Shown: positions 17,230 through 26,176, counted from the stretch's first letter. The stretch: 64,000 bases of DNA from Priestia taiwanensis (GCF_014638355.1 NZ_BMFK01000001.1:945160-1009159), one strand, 5' to 3'. The notes: generated from the letters alone by a model not told the origin. Made by a program: numbers and translations.

Positions 17230-17862
17230 TTAATAAATTTCCTCTACAACATGGGATTGCAGATAAACGTCATATTTAACTCCTAGATTTTCAAGGTTTT
17301 TTTGACGTATCTTAGAGATCGTAAAGAATTGTATGATTGGAGTAACCCCACGTTGCTTATAAAGATTACATAGTATCTTATACGTCTGTATCTTATTTTC
17401 GTTTTCTTTTATACTCTGTAACCGGTCTATTTCCACAAAGCAGGGAATTCTATTATCCATATAACGAGCATCTGGTATGATTACCTTCTTCTCGCCGTCA
17501 GCTCCGAATTCAATCGGCCTCTCGATTTCCCAGCTCTCAGGGCAATAACATAATAACCATGCCTCATTTCTCATTAGTGTATGAGATAATCGGTTATTCT
17601 TTTTATAAAGTTTTGCATGCCCAATCAATTCCGCTCCTGTTTTATTAAGATAATAAACATACTCCTTTTTATGTTGCGTAACGTTCATATATTTCTGCAT
17701 ATCTTTAAGAAAGTAGTTCGCATTTCGGATACTACCTAAATCGTGGATGGCCATAAGTTGTCGTCTTGTTGCGAATTCTAATTTACTTAAACTCAATAAA
17801 ACTTGTATCTGACGGTCTAGCTTGCTCTGTTGCTGGTACTTCGTAGACTGGCTTCGGCTCAT
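17230..17862 (-). CDS. Replication-relaxation family protein
   Basis: 210 residues with an N-terminal winged-helix part (KLEFATRRQLMAIHDLGSIR, about 27-46) and a C-terminal part in which PDARYM and CFVEIDR may form a nuclease-like core. This matches the Replic_Relax pattern found on Bacillus and actinobacterial plasmids. Good site GGGAGG before ATG 17862. Its first 80 bases overlap the end of the FtsK-like gene, indicating coupled translation. It probably acts with the FtsK-like ATPase in replication or transfer of the element. Confidence 0.65.
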   Translation of the reverse strand: MSRSQSTKYQQQSKLDRQIQVLLSLSKLEFATRRQLMAIHDLGSIRNANYFLKDMQKYMNVTQHKKEYVYYLNKTGAELIGHAKLYKKNNRLSHTLMRNEAWLLCYCPESWEIERPIEFGADGEKKVIIPDARYMDNRIPCFVEIDRLQSIKENENKIQTYKILCNLYKQRGVTPIIQFFTISKIRQKNLENLGVKYDVYLQSHVVEEIY

Positions 17863-18982
17863 CTTTTGTCACCTCCCAATCTTTTAAAACGTGCCACATA
17901 TGTTTATCAGAAATATAAGGGACTTGCATTTCATGTTTACAATCTGTTTTGTAAATCGCGCGCCCAGGTAATAATGAAGGTAATTTTTCTAATCCGTCCT
18001 CGTCAATCACAACTTGACTAGCAACTCCCGTAGCGAGTCTAAATCCAATCTTCGCGTCAGAGTTCTGTTTAATCTGCCTCGGTAAAGTATCTGCTGTAGG
18101 ATACTGGGTACAAAAAACTAACCTATACCCTAATCCCCCACCTAGCCTTGCAATCTCGCTTAACATATGCTGACACGCGCCGAGTAAATCACGTTTAGGC
18201 TTTGGCATACTTTTATCAGGACAAAGTTCAGCTGCTTCATCTACAAGTATAAAAACCCTTTCTTTTTCATCACTTTCCACAATGTTAGTGATATAGTTAT
18301 GTTTCATGTATTCCATTTTCTTTCTAATTTCTGTGAGTAAAGCTTCTAATACCTCAAAAGTTTCAACTGTATTTTCAGCAACTTTCATTACTTGCTTTAA
18401 ATTTTTATATCTACTGAATTCTAGCCCACCCTTTAAATCAAAAATGTAAAATCTCACGTTATCTGGATTAGCTAGTATTAAATTTGTAACAATGTTTTTT
18501 AAAAAGACTGTCTTTCCATACCTTGTCGTTCCCCCAACTGATGCATGTGGAATCTTATCAAAATCGTGGTAAGCCATTCCCTCCAGCATTTGGCCAACAG
18601 GAACCTCCCAGCTATCTTCTCTCACCATTGATCTACACCAAGTTACTTTATCCTTCAACCCATGGGTGAAAACTCTAATACGTAACTCATAATTCTCATA
18701 TTTAATTAGAACAGGTTTATTCAGACCTTCTCCGACAACCCCTCCTATTTTTTCTAAGAGTTTGCTTGGGATCCCCAAAGGTAGTCTAAATATATACGTC
18801 GTACTTAAATCATCGTCTTCTGTAGCCTTATAAGACGGATATTGAATCTCGTTATTATGCTTTACACCAATCCCTGCAATTTCAAAAAACAATTGAATTT
18901 TCTCCCTATCCGTCTGTTTAAAGTAAGGTGAGAACGAAGCTGCCAGCAAAAGCACTGTAGGTATTAAAAGTAATGAAATCAT
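17783..18982 (-). CDS. FtsK/SpoIIIE-type DNA translocase
   Basis: 399 residues: one N-terminal hydrophobic helix (about 1-16), then an FtsK-like ATPase. Walker A is GGTTRYGKT (about 150), Walker B RVFILVDEAAEL (about 227), followed by GLGYRLVFCTQYPTADTLPR and NSDAKIGFRLATG, typical of FtsK-HerA proteins of conjugative elements such as Tn916 Orf21. It likely acts as coupling protein or DNA pump for the element. The ribosome site AAGGAGG is 11 bases before ATG 18982. No relaxase or type IV secretion genes are in the element, so any transfer would need a helper. Confidence 0.82.
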   Translation of the reverse strand: MISLLLIPTVLLLAASFSPYFKQTDREKIQLFFEIAGIGVKHNNEIQYPSYKATEDDDLSTTYIFRLPLGIPSKLLEKIGGVVGEGLNKPVLIKYENYELRIRVFTHGLKDKVTWCRSMVREDSWEVPVGQMLEGMAYHDFDKIPHASVGGTTRYGKTVFLKNIVTNLILANPDNVRFYIFDLKGGLEFSRYKNLKQVMKVAENTVETFEVLEALLTEIRKKMEYMKHNYITNIVESDEKERVFILVDEAAELCPDKSMPKPKRDLLGACQHMLSEIARLGGGLGYRLVFCTQYPTADTLPRQIKQNSDAKIGFRLATGVASQVVIDEDGLEKLPSLLPGRAIYKTDCKHEMQVPYISDKHMWHVLKDWEVTKDEPKPVYEVPATEQARPSDTSFIEFK

Positions 18983-19083
18983 AATCCTAAATACCTCCTT
19001 AGGTAGTTGCGTTTTGTTGGAAATTTAAAAACACATACAAACACTGTTATATCAATGACTTTCTATTTCCATATTTATTTCTC

Positions 19084-19263
19084 TTATAGAAGTCCTTTTA
19101 GAAGGTCGTAGAGAACATAAATAACTGAGCTGTGTACAAGTACTGTTAGAAACGACTTGAGAAATGATTTTGGAAGTTTGAACTTAGGACCTTCGAACAT
19201 CTTAATGATGGCTACAGTAGACGCTGTGGCCCCGTACATGAACATTAGCTCACCGATAACCAT
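19084..19263 (-). CDS. 59-residue membrane protein of the transfer operon
   Basis: Starts at ATG 19263 directly after GGAGAGG and reads MVIGELMFMYGATASTVAII, with two hydrophobic stretches (about 4-21 and 37-56). It lies between the FtsK-like gene and an unknown gene of the same operon, 12 bases after the upstream stop. Probably a small membrane partner of the FtsK-like ATPase. Family not recognised; bases 18983-19083 hold no gene. Confidence 0.55.
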   Translation of the reverse strand: MVIGELMFMYGATASTVAIIKMFEGPKFKLPKSFLKSFLTVLVHSSVIYVLYDLLKGLL

Positions 19264-19275
19264 TCTAACCTCTCC

Positions 19276-19626
19276 CTACAGGTTTTTTATTAAATTCCAG
19301 TAGCTTCTATCCTCTTCATCACCTGGATCACGTTCTTGAATACTGTACTCGCCGAATGTATCTAACAGGACCTCGTGAGTCTGAAAGAAATCCTCCCAAT
19401 TAACTTTCTGTTTCACATTAAAAAAATCACGTTGGATTTGTTGACTGAGCGCATAGTAACCTTTGTACTGCTTATCTCCATAGACGTCATGCTTATTTAA
19501 ATGTTGATATACGGCCATCTTTTGCTTCTTCGTGATAGCTTCTTCATAAACATCATTCAAATATCCCGAGCCATATAAGAGTGGAGTCGTTTCTAAGTCG
19601 TAACAGATTTTCTTCATGTTTCTCAT
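19276..19626 (-). CDS. Element protein, unknown
   Basis: 116 residues, soluble, no recognised domain; mixed helical with many Tyr/Lys (HLNKHDVYGDKQYKGYYALS) and an acidic end (ERDPGDEEDRSYWN). Start at ATG 19626 after GAGGAG; a TTG upstream overlaps the stop of the RHH gene. Part of the ParM-to-relaxation operon. Confidence 0.55.
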   Translation of the reverse strand: MRNMKKICYDLETTPLLYGSGYLNDVYEEAITKKQKMAVYQHLNKHDVYGDKQYKGYYALSQQIQRDFFNVKQKVNWEDFFQTHEVLLDTFGEYSIQERDPGDEEDRSYWNLIKNL

Positions 19627-19640
19627 TAGCCTCACGCTCC

Positions 19641-19847
19641 TCAAATAAAACTTTTTACGTTTATTGCTCGGTTCTCTACTGATGATATCTTCACTGGCGC
19701 AACCGAATAACCCCCTTCACGATCACGTTGGATTAATCGCTTTACATATCCTGAAAAATTCTTACGTTCATTTGCATGCTCATGTAATAAAATTTGATCA
19801 GGATCCTCCATATTAAACACCACTGTTTTCTTGACCATCCTTGGCAT
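19641..19847 (-). CDS. Ribbon-helix-helix protein, ParR-like candidate
   Basis: 68 residues with a strand (KKTVVFNMEDPDQILLH) followed by helices around NFSGYVKRLIQRD, the shape of CopG/ParR DNA-binding proteins. It begins inside the end of the parM-like gene, as in parMR operons, with GGAGG 7 bases before ATG 19847. Likely binds the repeats upstream of parM and links DNA to the filament. Inferred from size, fold and position. Confidence 0.6.
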   Translation of the reverse strand: MPRMVKKTVVFNMEDPDQILLHEHANERKNFSGYVKRLIQRDREGGYSVAPVKISSVENRAINVKSFI

Positions 19848-20661
19848 AAACAGCCCTCCCAATTAGCAGTAAGCCCACCGCAGTACCGAAAACAGGTTCA
19901 AGCATTTCTCCATCGAGAAGTGGTGCAATTACTTGTGTATTACTGAAATAATTAATAACCTTACTTATAAGAGTTTCCGCTGGTCCTCCTACAAAATAAA
20001 CTTCATCATCGCTTCTCCATCCTAAATTGTAAGCCTCATTATAAGTCGCCTGAATAATATGCTCCCCTTTTGATTTATCTGCTGAAGAATTGAAACCAAA
20101 GGGTAAAGTCCTTGATTCTTTATCTACAAAACTACCATTCAAAATTGTTGCTAAATTAACCGTTCCACCTCCAATATCAATAATTCTTATCTTTCCTGGA
20201 CGTTGTATGCATAAATATGCTGCCGCTCCTTCTAAGCCCACTACGCATTCTTCTATAAAAAACTCCTTCGTCACTCCATTTACCGTTATTTTGTGCTCAC
20301 CTTTCAGCATTACGATGATTTTATTTTTTTCTGTGTCTGTATGCATGCTAATCGGTTGACCCGCTACAATCTTCACGTTTCTCTCATTACAATTACGATG
20401 TAGCGCCAATAAAACACGTATTTTTAAATAATGATGAGCTTTTGTTTCTCCTCTGATTGTAGATGTAAACACACTTTCTACTATTGCTAAGCTTCCAGCG
20501 AAACCCCTTTTTCCGTTGATTTCAAATTCCATATCACTGCTGCCATGCTTATCTTTCTTTTTACGATCTCTGTATTCTCCAATTACTGATGGAAATATAT
20601 CTATGATGTTTTCACCTGCTGCTTTTACATTTTCACTACCGCCATCAATGGACAAAATCAT
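19813..20661 (-). CDS. ParM-like actin-type partition ATPase
   Basis: 282-residue actin-fold protein. Phosphate 1 motif SIDGGSENVKAAG (about 4-16), phosphate 2 IRIIDIGGGTVNLATI (about 160-175), adenosine motif YFVGGPAETLI (about 225). Filament-forming ATPases of this group push sister plasmids apart. First gene of the operon, GGAG 8 bases before ATG 20661; two direct repeats lie upstream as a possible centromere. Presence on an integrated element implies an autonomous stage. Confidence 0.78.
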   Translation of the reverse strand: MILSIDGGSENVKAAGENIIDIFPSVIGEYRDRKKKDKHGSSDMEFEINGKRGFAGSLAIVESVFTSTIRGETKAHHYLKIRVLLALHRNCNERNVKIVAGQPISMHTDTEKNKIIVMLKGEHKITVNGVTKEFFIEECVVGLEGAAAYLCIQRPGKIRIIDIGGGTVNLATILNGSFVDKESRTLPFGFNSSADKSKGEHIIQATYNEAYNLGWRSDDEVYFVGGPAETLISKVINYFSNTQVIAPLLDGEMLEPVFGTAVGLLLIGRAVYAKDGQENSGV

Positions 20662-20685
20662 GATGACATCTCCTCCTCTACTTTG

Positions 20686-20747
20686 AGGTGTGACTTAGGT
20701 AGGACCTAAACAAGCTATCAAACTATCAGGTGTGACTTAGGTAAGAC
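20686..20747. repeat. Direct repeats upstream of parM-like gene (possible parC)
   Basis: Two 20-bp copies of AGGTGTGACTTAGGTA(G/A)GAC start at 20686 and 20728, 42 bp apart (four helical turns). The location before parM suits a centromere and autoregulatory operator for the RHH protein. Confidence 0.6.
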
Positions 20748-20869
20748 TTTAATAAATAATATTTTCAGTTCATGTAATTTATTACATGTTTTCTTATAAA
20801 TTTTTCTAAGTTTTATTTTTAAAAAGGTTTTTAATGTTCTAGAATAGAAGTAAATAATCGGTGATTACA

Positions 20870-21112
20870 ATGAAAAATAGAATTGATGAGATAAGAAAAA
20901 TACGTGGGATAAAAAAGAAATGGCTGGCTGAACAGCTCGAAGTATCTGATAAGACAATGGACAACTGGACCAATGATAGAACATTTCCTCCAGCAGATCT
21001 CTTATATAAAATGGCTACCCTGCTTAGATGTTCTGTTTATGATTTATACATACTTGATGAAAATATCGAAGTATTTCCAGTTTCGTTTCCAGTTCATATT
21101 TCGCAAAAATAA
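20870..21112 (+). CDS. XRE-type HTH regulator
   Basis: 80 residues with an HTH at KKKWLAEQLEVSDKTMDNWT (about 17-36) and a short tail. Divergent from the partition operon, so it may regulate it or the next gene. Start at ATG 20870 with a weak GGTGA site; a GTG 9 bases upstream is also possible. Confidence 0.75.
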   Translation: MKNRIDEIRKIRGIKKKWLAEQLEVSDKTMDNWTNDRTFPPADLLYKMATLLRCSVYDLYILDENIEVFPVSFPVHISQK

Positions 21113-21146
21113 TGTATAGAATGTACAAAGCACTGGAGGTATGTAT

Positions 21147-21476
21147 ATGGAGTTAAGAAAAACAGCAGACGGAAATTCTTTTATAATAGAAGTCATCAGG
21201 GAGAAAGATAAAAAATCAAATATTTTTTCTAGGATAATGTTTGTGATTCTAGGTATTTGTGGATTGATTGTATCTGCAGCATTAGCGATTACATTAATCG
21301 GATTAATCGTAGCAATCCCTCTCTTCGGGACATCAATCGCTTTTATCACCGGAGGACTTTCGAAGCAAGTAATAGCTTGTCCTAATTGTGATTACAAACA
21401 ACGTGTTACTAAAGACGATGGGCAATATACGTGTGCTAAGTGTAGAAAATTAACATTAATTGAATGGATTAAATAA
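21147..21476 (+). CDS. Membrane protein with C-terminal zinc ribbon
   Basis: 109 residues: N-terminal 28 charged residues, two hydrophobic segments (about 28-67, including LIGLIVAIPLFGTSIAFITG), then CPNCDYKQ...CAKC, a zinc-ribbon knuckle pair. GGAGG precedes ATG 21147 by 7 bases. Function unknown; a sensor or assembly factor of the element is possible. Confidence 0.6.
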   Translation: MELRKTADGNSFIIEVIREKDKKSNIFSRIMFVILGICGLIVSAALAITLIGLIVAIPLFGTSIAFITGGLSKQVIACPNCDYKQRVTKDDGQYTCAKCRKLTLIEWIK

Positions 21477-21483
21477 AATTATT

Positions 21484-21533
21484 CTAAAGATAAAAACCCT
21501 CGGCTAAAGTGAATCGAGGGTTTTTATCTTTAG
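21484..21533. terminator. Bidirectional terminator
   Basis: Perfect 19-bp arms (21484-21502 with 21515-21533) between convergent genes. Confidence 0.88.
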
Positions 21534-21569
21534 AACTATACCATATAGGTTTCTTTATATGCGACTTAA

Positions 21570-22022
21570 CTATTCTTCCTCATAAAAGTTATCTACAGCA
21601 TTTTGTAGACAGTCTAAAAAGTACTCATAAAAGTTTTCATGATTGTATTCATAGCGGTATTTAGTATGTCTATCTAAAAAAACTATCGGACATTCTCCTG
21701 AATCCATTTCGTCAACATCTAGGCAAGTGACCTTCCCATCAATATCATTTAAGATAATATAATTTAAAGGGAATTTATAATCTTCCCTATACCTTCTTGT
21801 TTGGTATATGACAGATGAATCTACACCAATTTCTTCACAACCATAGATTTCTATACCAATAAGACCTCCGCTACCGTAATTCCCCACAAACCATCGATAA
21901 CTCTCAGGAAATTTCACGTTTAATACTTGTTCTGCATATTGGATAGTACTTTCTTGTACCCCTCCCATGAAATCTCTTTCTTTTTGGTAGGTTTTAATTA
22001 TATTTATAATTTCATTCTTCAT
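21570..22022 (-). CDS. SMI1/KNR4 (SUKH) immunity protein
   Basis: 150 residues of the SUKH superfamily: VQESTIQYAEQVLNVKFPES, then YRWFVGNYGSGGLIGIEIYG, the W-x-x-x-NGG-like core, and an acidic C-terminus (NFYEEE). SUKH proteins neutralise nuclease and other polymorphic toxins. It begins 5 bases after the toxin stop codon, with its ribosome site inside the toxin end, so the pair is translated together. It is most probably the cognate antidote of the LHH nuclease upstream. Confidence 0.83.
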   Translation of the reverse strand: MKNEIINIIKTYQKERDFMGGVQESTIQYAEQVLNVKFPESYRWFVGNYGSGGLIGIEIYGCEEIGVDSSVIYQTRRYREDYKFPLNYIILNDIDGKVTCLDVDEMDSGECPIVFLDRHTKYRYEYNHENFYEYFLDCLQNAVDNFYEEE

Positions 22023-22027
22023 TTTCC

Positions 22028-24982
22028 TTACTTCCCTCCGTTAGCCTCTTTCGCACGCAACTTCCAATAGTTACTTCTAAAATTGTTGTATTGTTTCTCT
22101 AACGCCGGATCATTTCTAAAACTATCTCCCGGTTTAATTATATGTAAAGCATCATAAAGATCTCCATGTATCTTTTCTGACATCTCTACCATTGCACCAG
22201 GTTCTTTCTGTGTTAGATGATGCAATTCTATTTTCTGATTATCTTTAGTATATGGGGCATTCCCAAGAAGTGCAATTTCTAAATTAGATTTACCAGTTGG
22301 GTTAACATTTTTAGGCGCTACATATTTCCAATCTATATCTTCTAATCTATATACCCTTCTACTTACATCCCTGATTTCTTTACCTACTTTAACTGTACCT
22401 GTAATTTCATAAGCACTAAAATTATCTTGATATTTTTTAGCCCATGATAAATCTACTTGTTTACTAGAGAATTTCTGGGCTTTTGTTACGGTACCTAAAG
22501 TTTTAATTCCACCGCCACCAACAACAGACAATGCTGCTATTAAGTATTCTGTAGAGTCAAGGTCCTTACCTGTTAGAGTTTTTCCGGAAATTAATTCTGC
22601 TAATGCCATACCATTACCAAGAATCGGCATAAGAAGCATTGTATTATATAAGGCTTGATCATTTTGCTGTCGATTAGAGGAACCTTTAGGGACAATACCA
22701 GAAAAATCAAGGTCTTTCATTCCTTCTGATAACTTTTCGATTAAAGTGGAATTGTTCCTCCAATTTATTGCATTGAAATGCTCTTTTGCCTTCTTCATGT
22801 TTTTTGTAATCGCTACGTTCATCTTGTCCAAATTAGCATTCATCTTGTCTAAATCAGCGAGCCATTTATCTGAGTCAGCAAGCCATTTCTCTAACTCAGT
22901 CAAGTCCATATTGAAGTCAAAGTATATATTAAAGTCAAGTACTATTAAATCATCCATAGCTTCTTCTAAATCAATTATCCATTGTGGCACTTCACCAGGT
23001 TTATAGTTATCTAGATAGATAAACTGGTTGCCTTGTTCAGTTTTGATGAGGTACCAAAACGTATTTAACTTCTCTATGACTGTTACGGTTTGAGGGTTGT
23101 ATGTACCTGTAACTCGAGACTTTCTGGACATCTTTTCATAACTATTAAATGATGTAGAGATATACATTTTTTCAGGAGTAGGGTTATAATGAATCCACTT
23201 CTTACCTTGTGCTGTTTCAATTTGATACCAAAATTCTCCTGATTTTATAAATGGTCTAACCGTTTGAGGATCATATGTTCCTACCTTAGGTCTAGTAAAA
23301 TCCGGTGTATCATAGACTTCAAATGTGTTTGTTAATGTAATAGGTTTTAATTCTGGGTTATAGTAAATCCAGTATCTCCCTAAACTACTTTCTATTAGTA
23401 TCCAGTTTTCATCAAATAAGTCGCCTTTCTTAATTACACTTACTGGTTGTGGAGTAAGATTTGAAGCTACTTTTTTTGAATAAATAGATGCTTCTTCATA
23501 TAAATCAAAACTTATTGGTATATAAACCTTTTCGGGTGTAGGATTGTAATACGCCCACTGTTTCCCTTTTGAAGTCTGAATCAATAACCAATTGTTATCA
23601 TACTTCGCATATACAGTTACAGTTTGTGGTGCAAAGCTCAGTAATTTTGTTTGCATGAAGGTCATTGGTTTTTCATATGTATCAAATGAACTCTTTATAG
23701 CTATTTCTTTAGGTTCACCTGTATAATACAACCATTTCCTACCTTTACCTGTTTCAATTTGATACCAGTTATCCTCGTACTTTGCTACTGTTTTTACCGT
23801 TTGTGGCGCAAAAGTAGCTGATTTTTCTCCAATTAGATTAGTTGTTTCATAAGTATCAAAATCATATTTGACATGAATAGGCTTTAATTCCGGGTTATAG
23901 TAAACCCATTTTTGCCCAAGGTGACTATCTATTAACATCCAGTGCTTATTAAAAGGATCCCTAGCCAGTACCTTTACTGATTGTGGAGTAAGGTTCGAAG
24001 CTACTTTTTCATAATGGAAGTCATTTGACTCATATAAATCATAATTTATTGGTATATTGATATGTTCTGGTTTAGGGTTGTAGTATACCCATTTCTCCCC
24101 TAAATGGCTTTTTATTAACAGCCAATTGCTATCTGTCTCGCTTCTTTTTATTATATCTACCCACTGTGGATTAAGATTCGAAGCTACTTTTTTTGACATG
24201 AAAAAACCTTCGGCCTCGTACAAATCAAATTTTGTCAGTATATGAATACGTTCAGGACTCGAGGCTTTCTTATCACTTACAGCTTGCTTAGGAGGTGTAT
24301 TAAGCACTTTCTGATTAATAGAAGGGCTAGACGTTGGCTTCTCTGATTCAGATTGCTCACTACCCTTCTCTATCTTTTGAATTGCTTTAGAGAAAAAAAT
24401 CGAAAATTGCTCTCTAGTTACAGGTCCATTTGGGTTAAATTTATTATTTTTGGTCTTACTTACTATTCCGTTACTATACAAAGTTTTTACGTACTCATTA
24501 GCCCAGTGATCTTTCATATCAATAAATTCATAGTTATCAGATGATTTAAAGTTAAAAAGTTTCACTAAAGCTTTAGCTAATTCTGCTCTTGTTACAATAC
24601 TTTTCGGATTAAACTTTTTTTCTGAATCAGCACTGAATACACCTAATGCTGTCATAGATAAAATTTGATCCTTATAACTATTAGAATCAATATCAACAAA
24701 TGGGTTTTCCACTCGATTTTTAGGCTTTAAATAATTATATAAAAACAGAGCCAAATGTTCTCGAGATAAGTTGTCTTTGGCACCAAAATGGCCATTTTCA
24801 TGACCCTGAATTATATCTTTTTCCACCATAAACATTATTTCTTTATAAGATGGATGATCTTTAGGTACATCTACAAATGCAATGTTGTTTTTTTGATTCT
24901 TTTGCTCTGCATGTATTACGCCTAAAGAATTACTCAACAATAGTATAAAGATTGAAAAACTTAAAAATAAGTTCTTATTCAA
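22028..24982 (-). CDS. S-layer-anchored polymorphic toxin with LHH nuclease
   Basis: 984-residue secreted protein. Signal peptide 1-25; three SLH domains (about 34-86, 93-145, 152-202) that bind the pyruvylated cell-wall polymer; Ser/Pro-rich linker to 245; seven repeats of about 60 residues (245-659), each with DLYE/DTYE, a PQ(T/S)V strand and a KW.YYNP end, SH3/GW-like; a heptad stretch near 695-730; a pre-toxin-like segment (785-825, GNGMALAELISGKTLTG); and a C-terminal LHH nuclease of the HNH/EndoVII superfamily with L920-H921-H922 and conserved DLYDALHIIKPG. TTG start at 24982, 10 bases after AAAGGAGG; a TATAAT-like -10 lies about 60 bases upstream. It probably is displayed on the wall and kills neighbours on contact. 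Nuclease activity is inferred from the motif. Confidence 0.85.
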   Translation of the reverse strand: MNKNLFLSFSIFILLLSNSLGVIHAEQKNQKNNIAFVDVPKDHPSYKEIMFMVEKDIIQGHENGHFGAKDNLSREHLALFLYNYLKPKNRVENPFVDIDSNSYKDQILSMTALGVFSADSEKKFNPKSIVTRAELAKALVKLFNFKSSDNYEFIDMKDHWANEYVKTLYSNGIVSKTKNNKFNPNGPVTREQFSIFFSKAIQKIEKGSEQSESEKPTSSPSINQKVLNTPPKQAVSDKKASSPERIHILTKFDLYEAEGFFMSKKVASNLNPQWVDIIKRSETDSNWLLIKSHLGEKWVYYNPKPEHINIPINYDLYESNDFHYEKVASNLTPQSVKVLARDPFNKHWMLIDSHLGQKWVYYNPELKPIHVKYDFDTYETTNLIGEKSATFAPQTVKTVAKYEDNWYQIETGKGRKWLYYTGEPKEIAIKSSFDTYEKPMTFMQTKLLSFAPQTVTVYAKYDNNWLLIQTSKGKQWAYYNPTPEKVYIPISFDLYEEASIYSKKVASNLTPQPVSVIKKGDLFDENWILIESSLGRYWIYYNPELKPITLTNTFEVYDTPDFTRPKVGTYDPQTVRPFIKSGEFWYQIETAQGKKWIHYNPTPEKMYISTSFNSYEKMSRKSRVTGTYNPQTVTVIEKLNTFWYLIKTEQGNQFIYLDNYKPGEVPQWIIDLEEAMDDLIVLDFNIYFDFNMDLTELEKWLADSDKWLADLDKMNANLDKMNVAITKNMKKAKEHFNAINWRNNSTLIEKLSEGMKDLDFSGIVPKGSSNRQQNDQALYNTMLLMPILGNGMALAELISGKTLTGKDLDSTEYLIAALSVVGGGGIKTLGTVTKAQKFSSKQVDLSWAKKYQDNFSAYEITGTVKVGKEIRDVSRRVYRLEDIDWKYVAPKNVNPTGKSNLEIALLGNAPYTKDNQKIELHHLTQKEPGAMVEMSEKIHGDLYDALHIIKPGDSFRNDPALEKQYNNFRSNYWKLRAKEANGGK

Positions 24983-25194
24983 TTTTATAATACCTCCTTT
25001 TTTTATAAAAACTGCAACGCAGGATATTATATCATTTATTACCTAAATTTGTCTTTTCAAATCGAAAGATGAATTATATTGATGTTTTATCAGTTTTATA
25101 TATCTTATAAAAATTACATTCTAAAACAGATTAACTAACCTAATAAATTATATTTCCAGCAAGCATTTCAAACTGAGAAAACAATATAAAAAGA

Positions 25195-25229
25195 AAAATG
25201 ATGTATCCTATCACAGGACACATCATTTT
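25195..25229 (-). terminator. Terminator of the small gene at 25260
   Basis: Hairpin of 15-bp arms with one mismatch (25195-25209 with 25215-25229) and a T-run on the minus strand, after the stop at 25260. Confidence 0.75.
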
Positions 25230-25259
25230 GTATTATAATTTCAAGAATATCATTCGTGT

Positions 25260-25508
25260 TTATCTCCTAACAAACTTTCTGTTATAAATATAATCAGCTG
25301 TATTAAGCCCGTACTTTATTACATGCCTGACTCCGTTTTTCGCCCACTGCCTGGCGAGGTCATCATTTCCATCAGCCTTCTCGTGAAAATCTTCAATAAT
25401 ATCTTTTCCTATAAAACAAAGATAATATATAGGTATTCCGTTCTCATCAATTTCTGGAAGGTCACCTACAGGTTCTTCTACTGGTACCGTATAATATCTT
25501 CTCTGCAT
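25260..25508 (-). CDS. Element-borne small protein, unknown
   Basis: 82 residues from ATG 25508 (MQRRYYTVPVEEPVGDLPEI), ending NTADYIYNRKFVRR. The frame stays open to 25577, but that would overlap the recombinase fragment antisense, and a GGAGG lies 25-30 bases upstream of the ATG, too far. The 5' end may have been altered by the rearrangement that truncated the recombinase. No family recognised. Confidence 0.5.
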   Translation of the reverse strand: MQRRYYTVPVEEPVGDLPEIDENGIPIYYLCFIGKDIIEDFHEKADGNDDLARQWAKNGVRHVIKYGLNTADYIYNRKFVRR

Positions 25509-25532
25509 ATTAGTAGCTTTACAGAATAAAAT

Positions 25533-26174
25533 ATGCCTCCTCGATACATCCCTCGACCACGTAATAACATATTCCACCCCTTTACAGGTATATTAAAGTG
25601 CCCGAAATGTGGAAAAAGCACTGTAGGTGTTGCTCGAAATGGCCGAAACGATGACGGTAAGGTCTACTATTCTTATAGATGTGTCCGTAACCAGCTAGGC
25701 TTATGCCCACAAAAAACATTACGTTATGAATCTGTTCAAAAGGCTTTCTTAGAAAAACTAATTATAACCCTTAAAGATTTTAAAATTGAAGATGAAACGA
25801 ATTCGGACGAGTTTCGTCTTGATACAAGCACGCAACTTAAACACCTCTCGGATAAAAAAATACGGATTAAAGAGCTTTATATCGAAGGTGAAATCAGCAA
25901 AGTAGACTACCACAAAAGAATGGATAATCTGCAGGATTTGGAAGAAGAAATACTCGAAAACTTAGAGTCGTTTAAACAAAAAGCTAATAAACAACAAATT
26001 AAAAGTACAATGGAAATGCTGCACAAGAACTGGCACAGTTTCTCCGAAGAAACAAAGATGCTCTCTATTCGTAGTATCTTTAAAAGCATAACACCTAAGG
26101 TTATTTACCAAAGTAAAGGTGGACGATACAATAAGCCATCTGTAATAGAGATTACAGATTACGAGTTCAAATAA
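25533..26174 (+). pseudogene. Large serine recombinase, catalytic half missing
   Basis: 213 codons correspond to the C-terminal half of a large serine recombinase: the recombinase junction (IFHPFTGILKCPKCGK), the zinc beta-ribbon with CPKC near residue 24 and a second Cys pair (RCVRNQLGLC), then a coiled coil (KADKK-type, IEGEISKVDYHKRMDNLQDL) and the ending TPKVIYQS. A stop codon lies two codons before the first ATG and no ribosome site exists. The resolvase domain with the catalytic serine is absent; an antisense gene occupies its place. It ends 2 bases before the right element arm, the usual place for the integrase. Confidence 0.85.
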
Positions 26175-26176
26175 TT

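Noticed and set aside
22746..24544. Plus-strand ORFs inside the surface toxin gene
   Set aside because: They lie antisense to a well-supported 984-residue protein and have no ribosome sites or family features.
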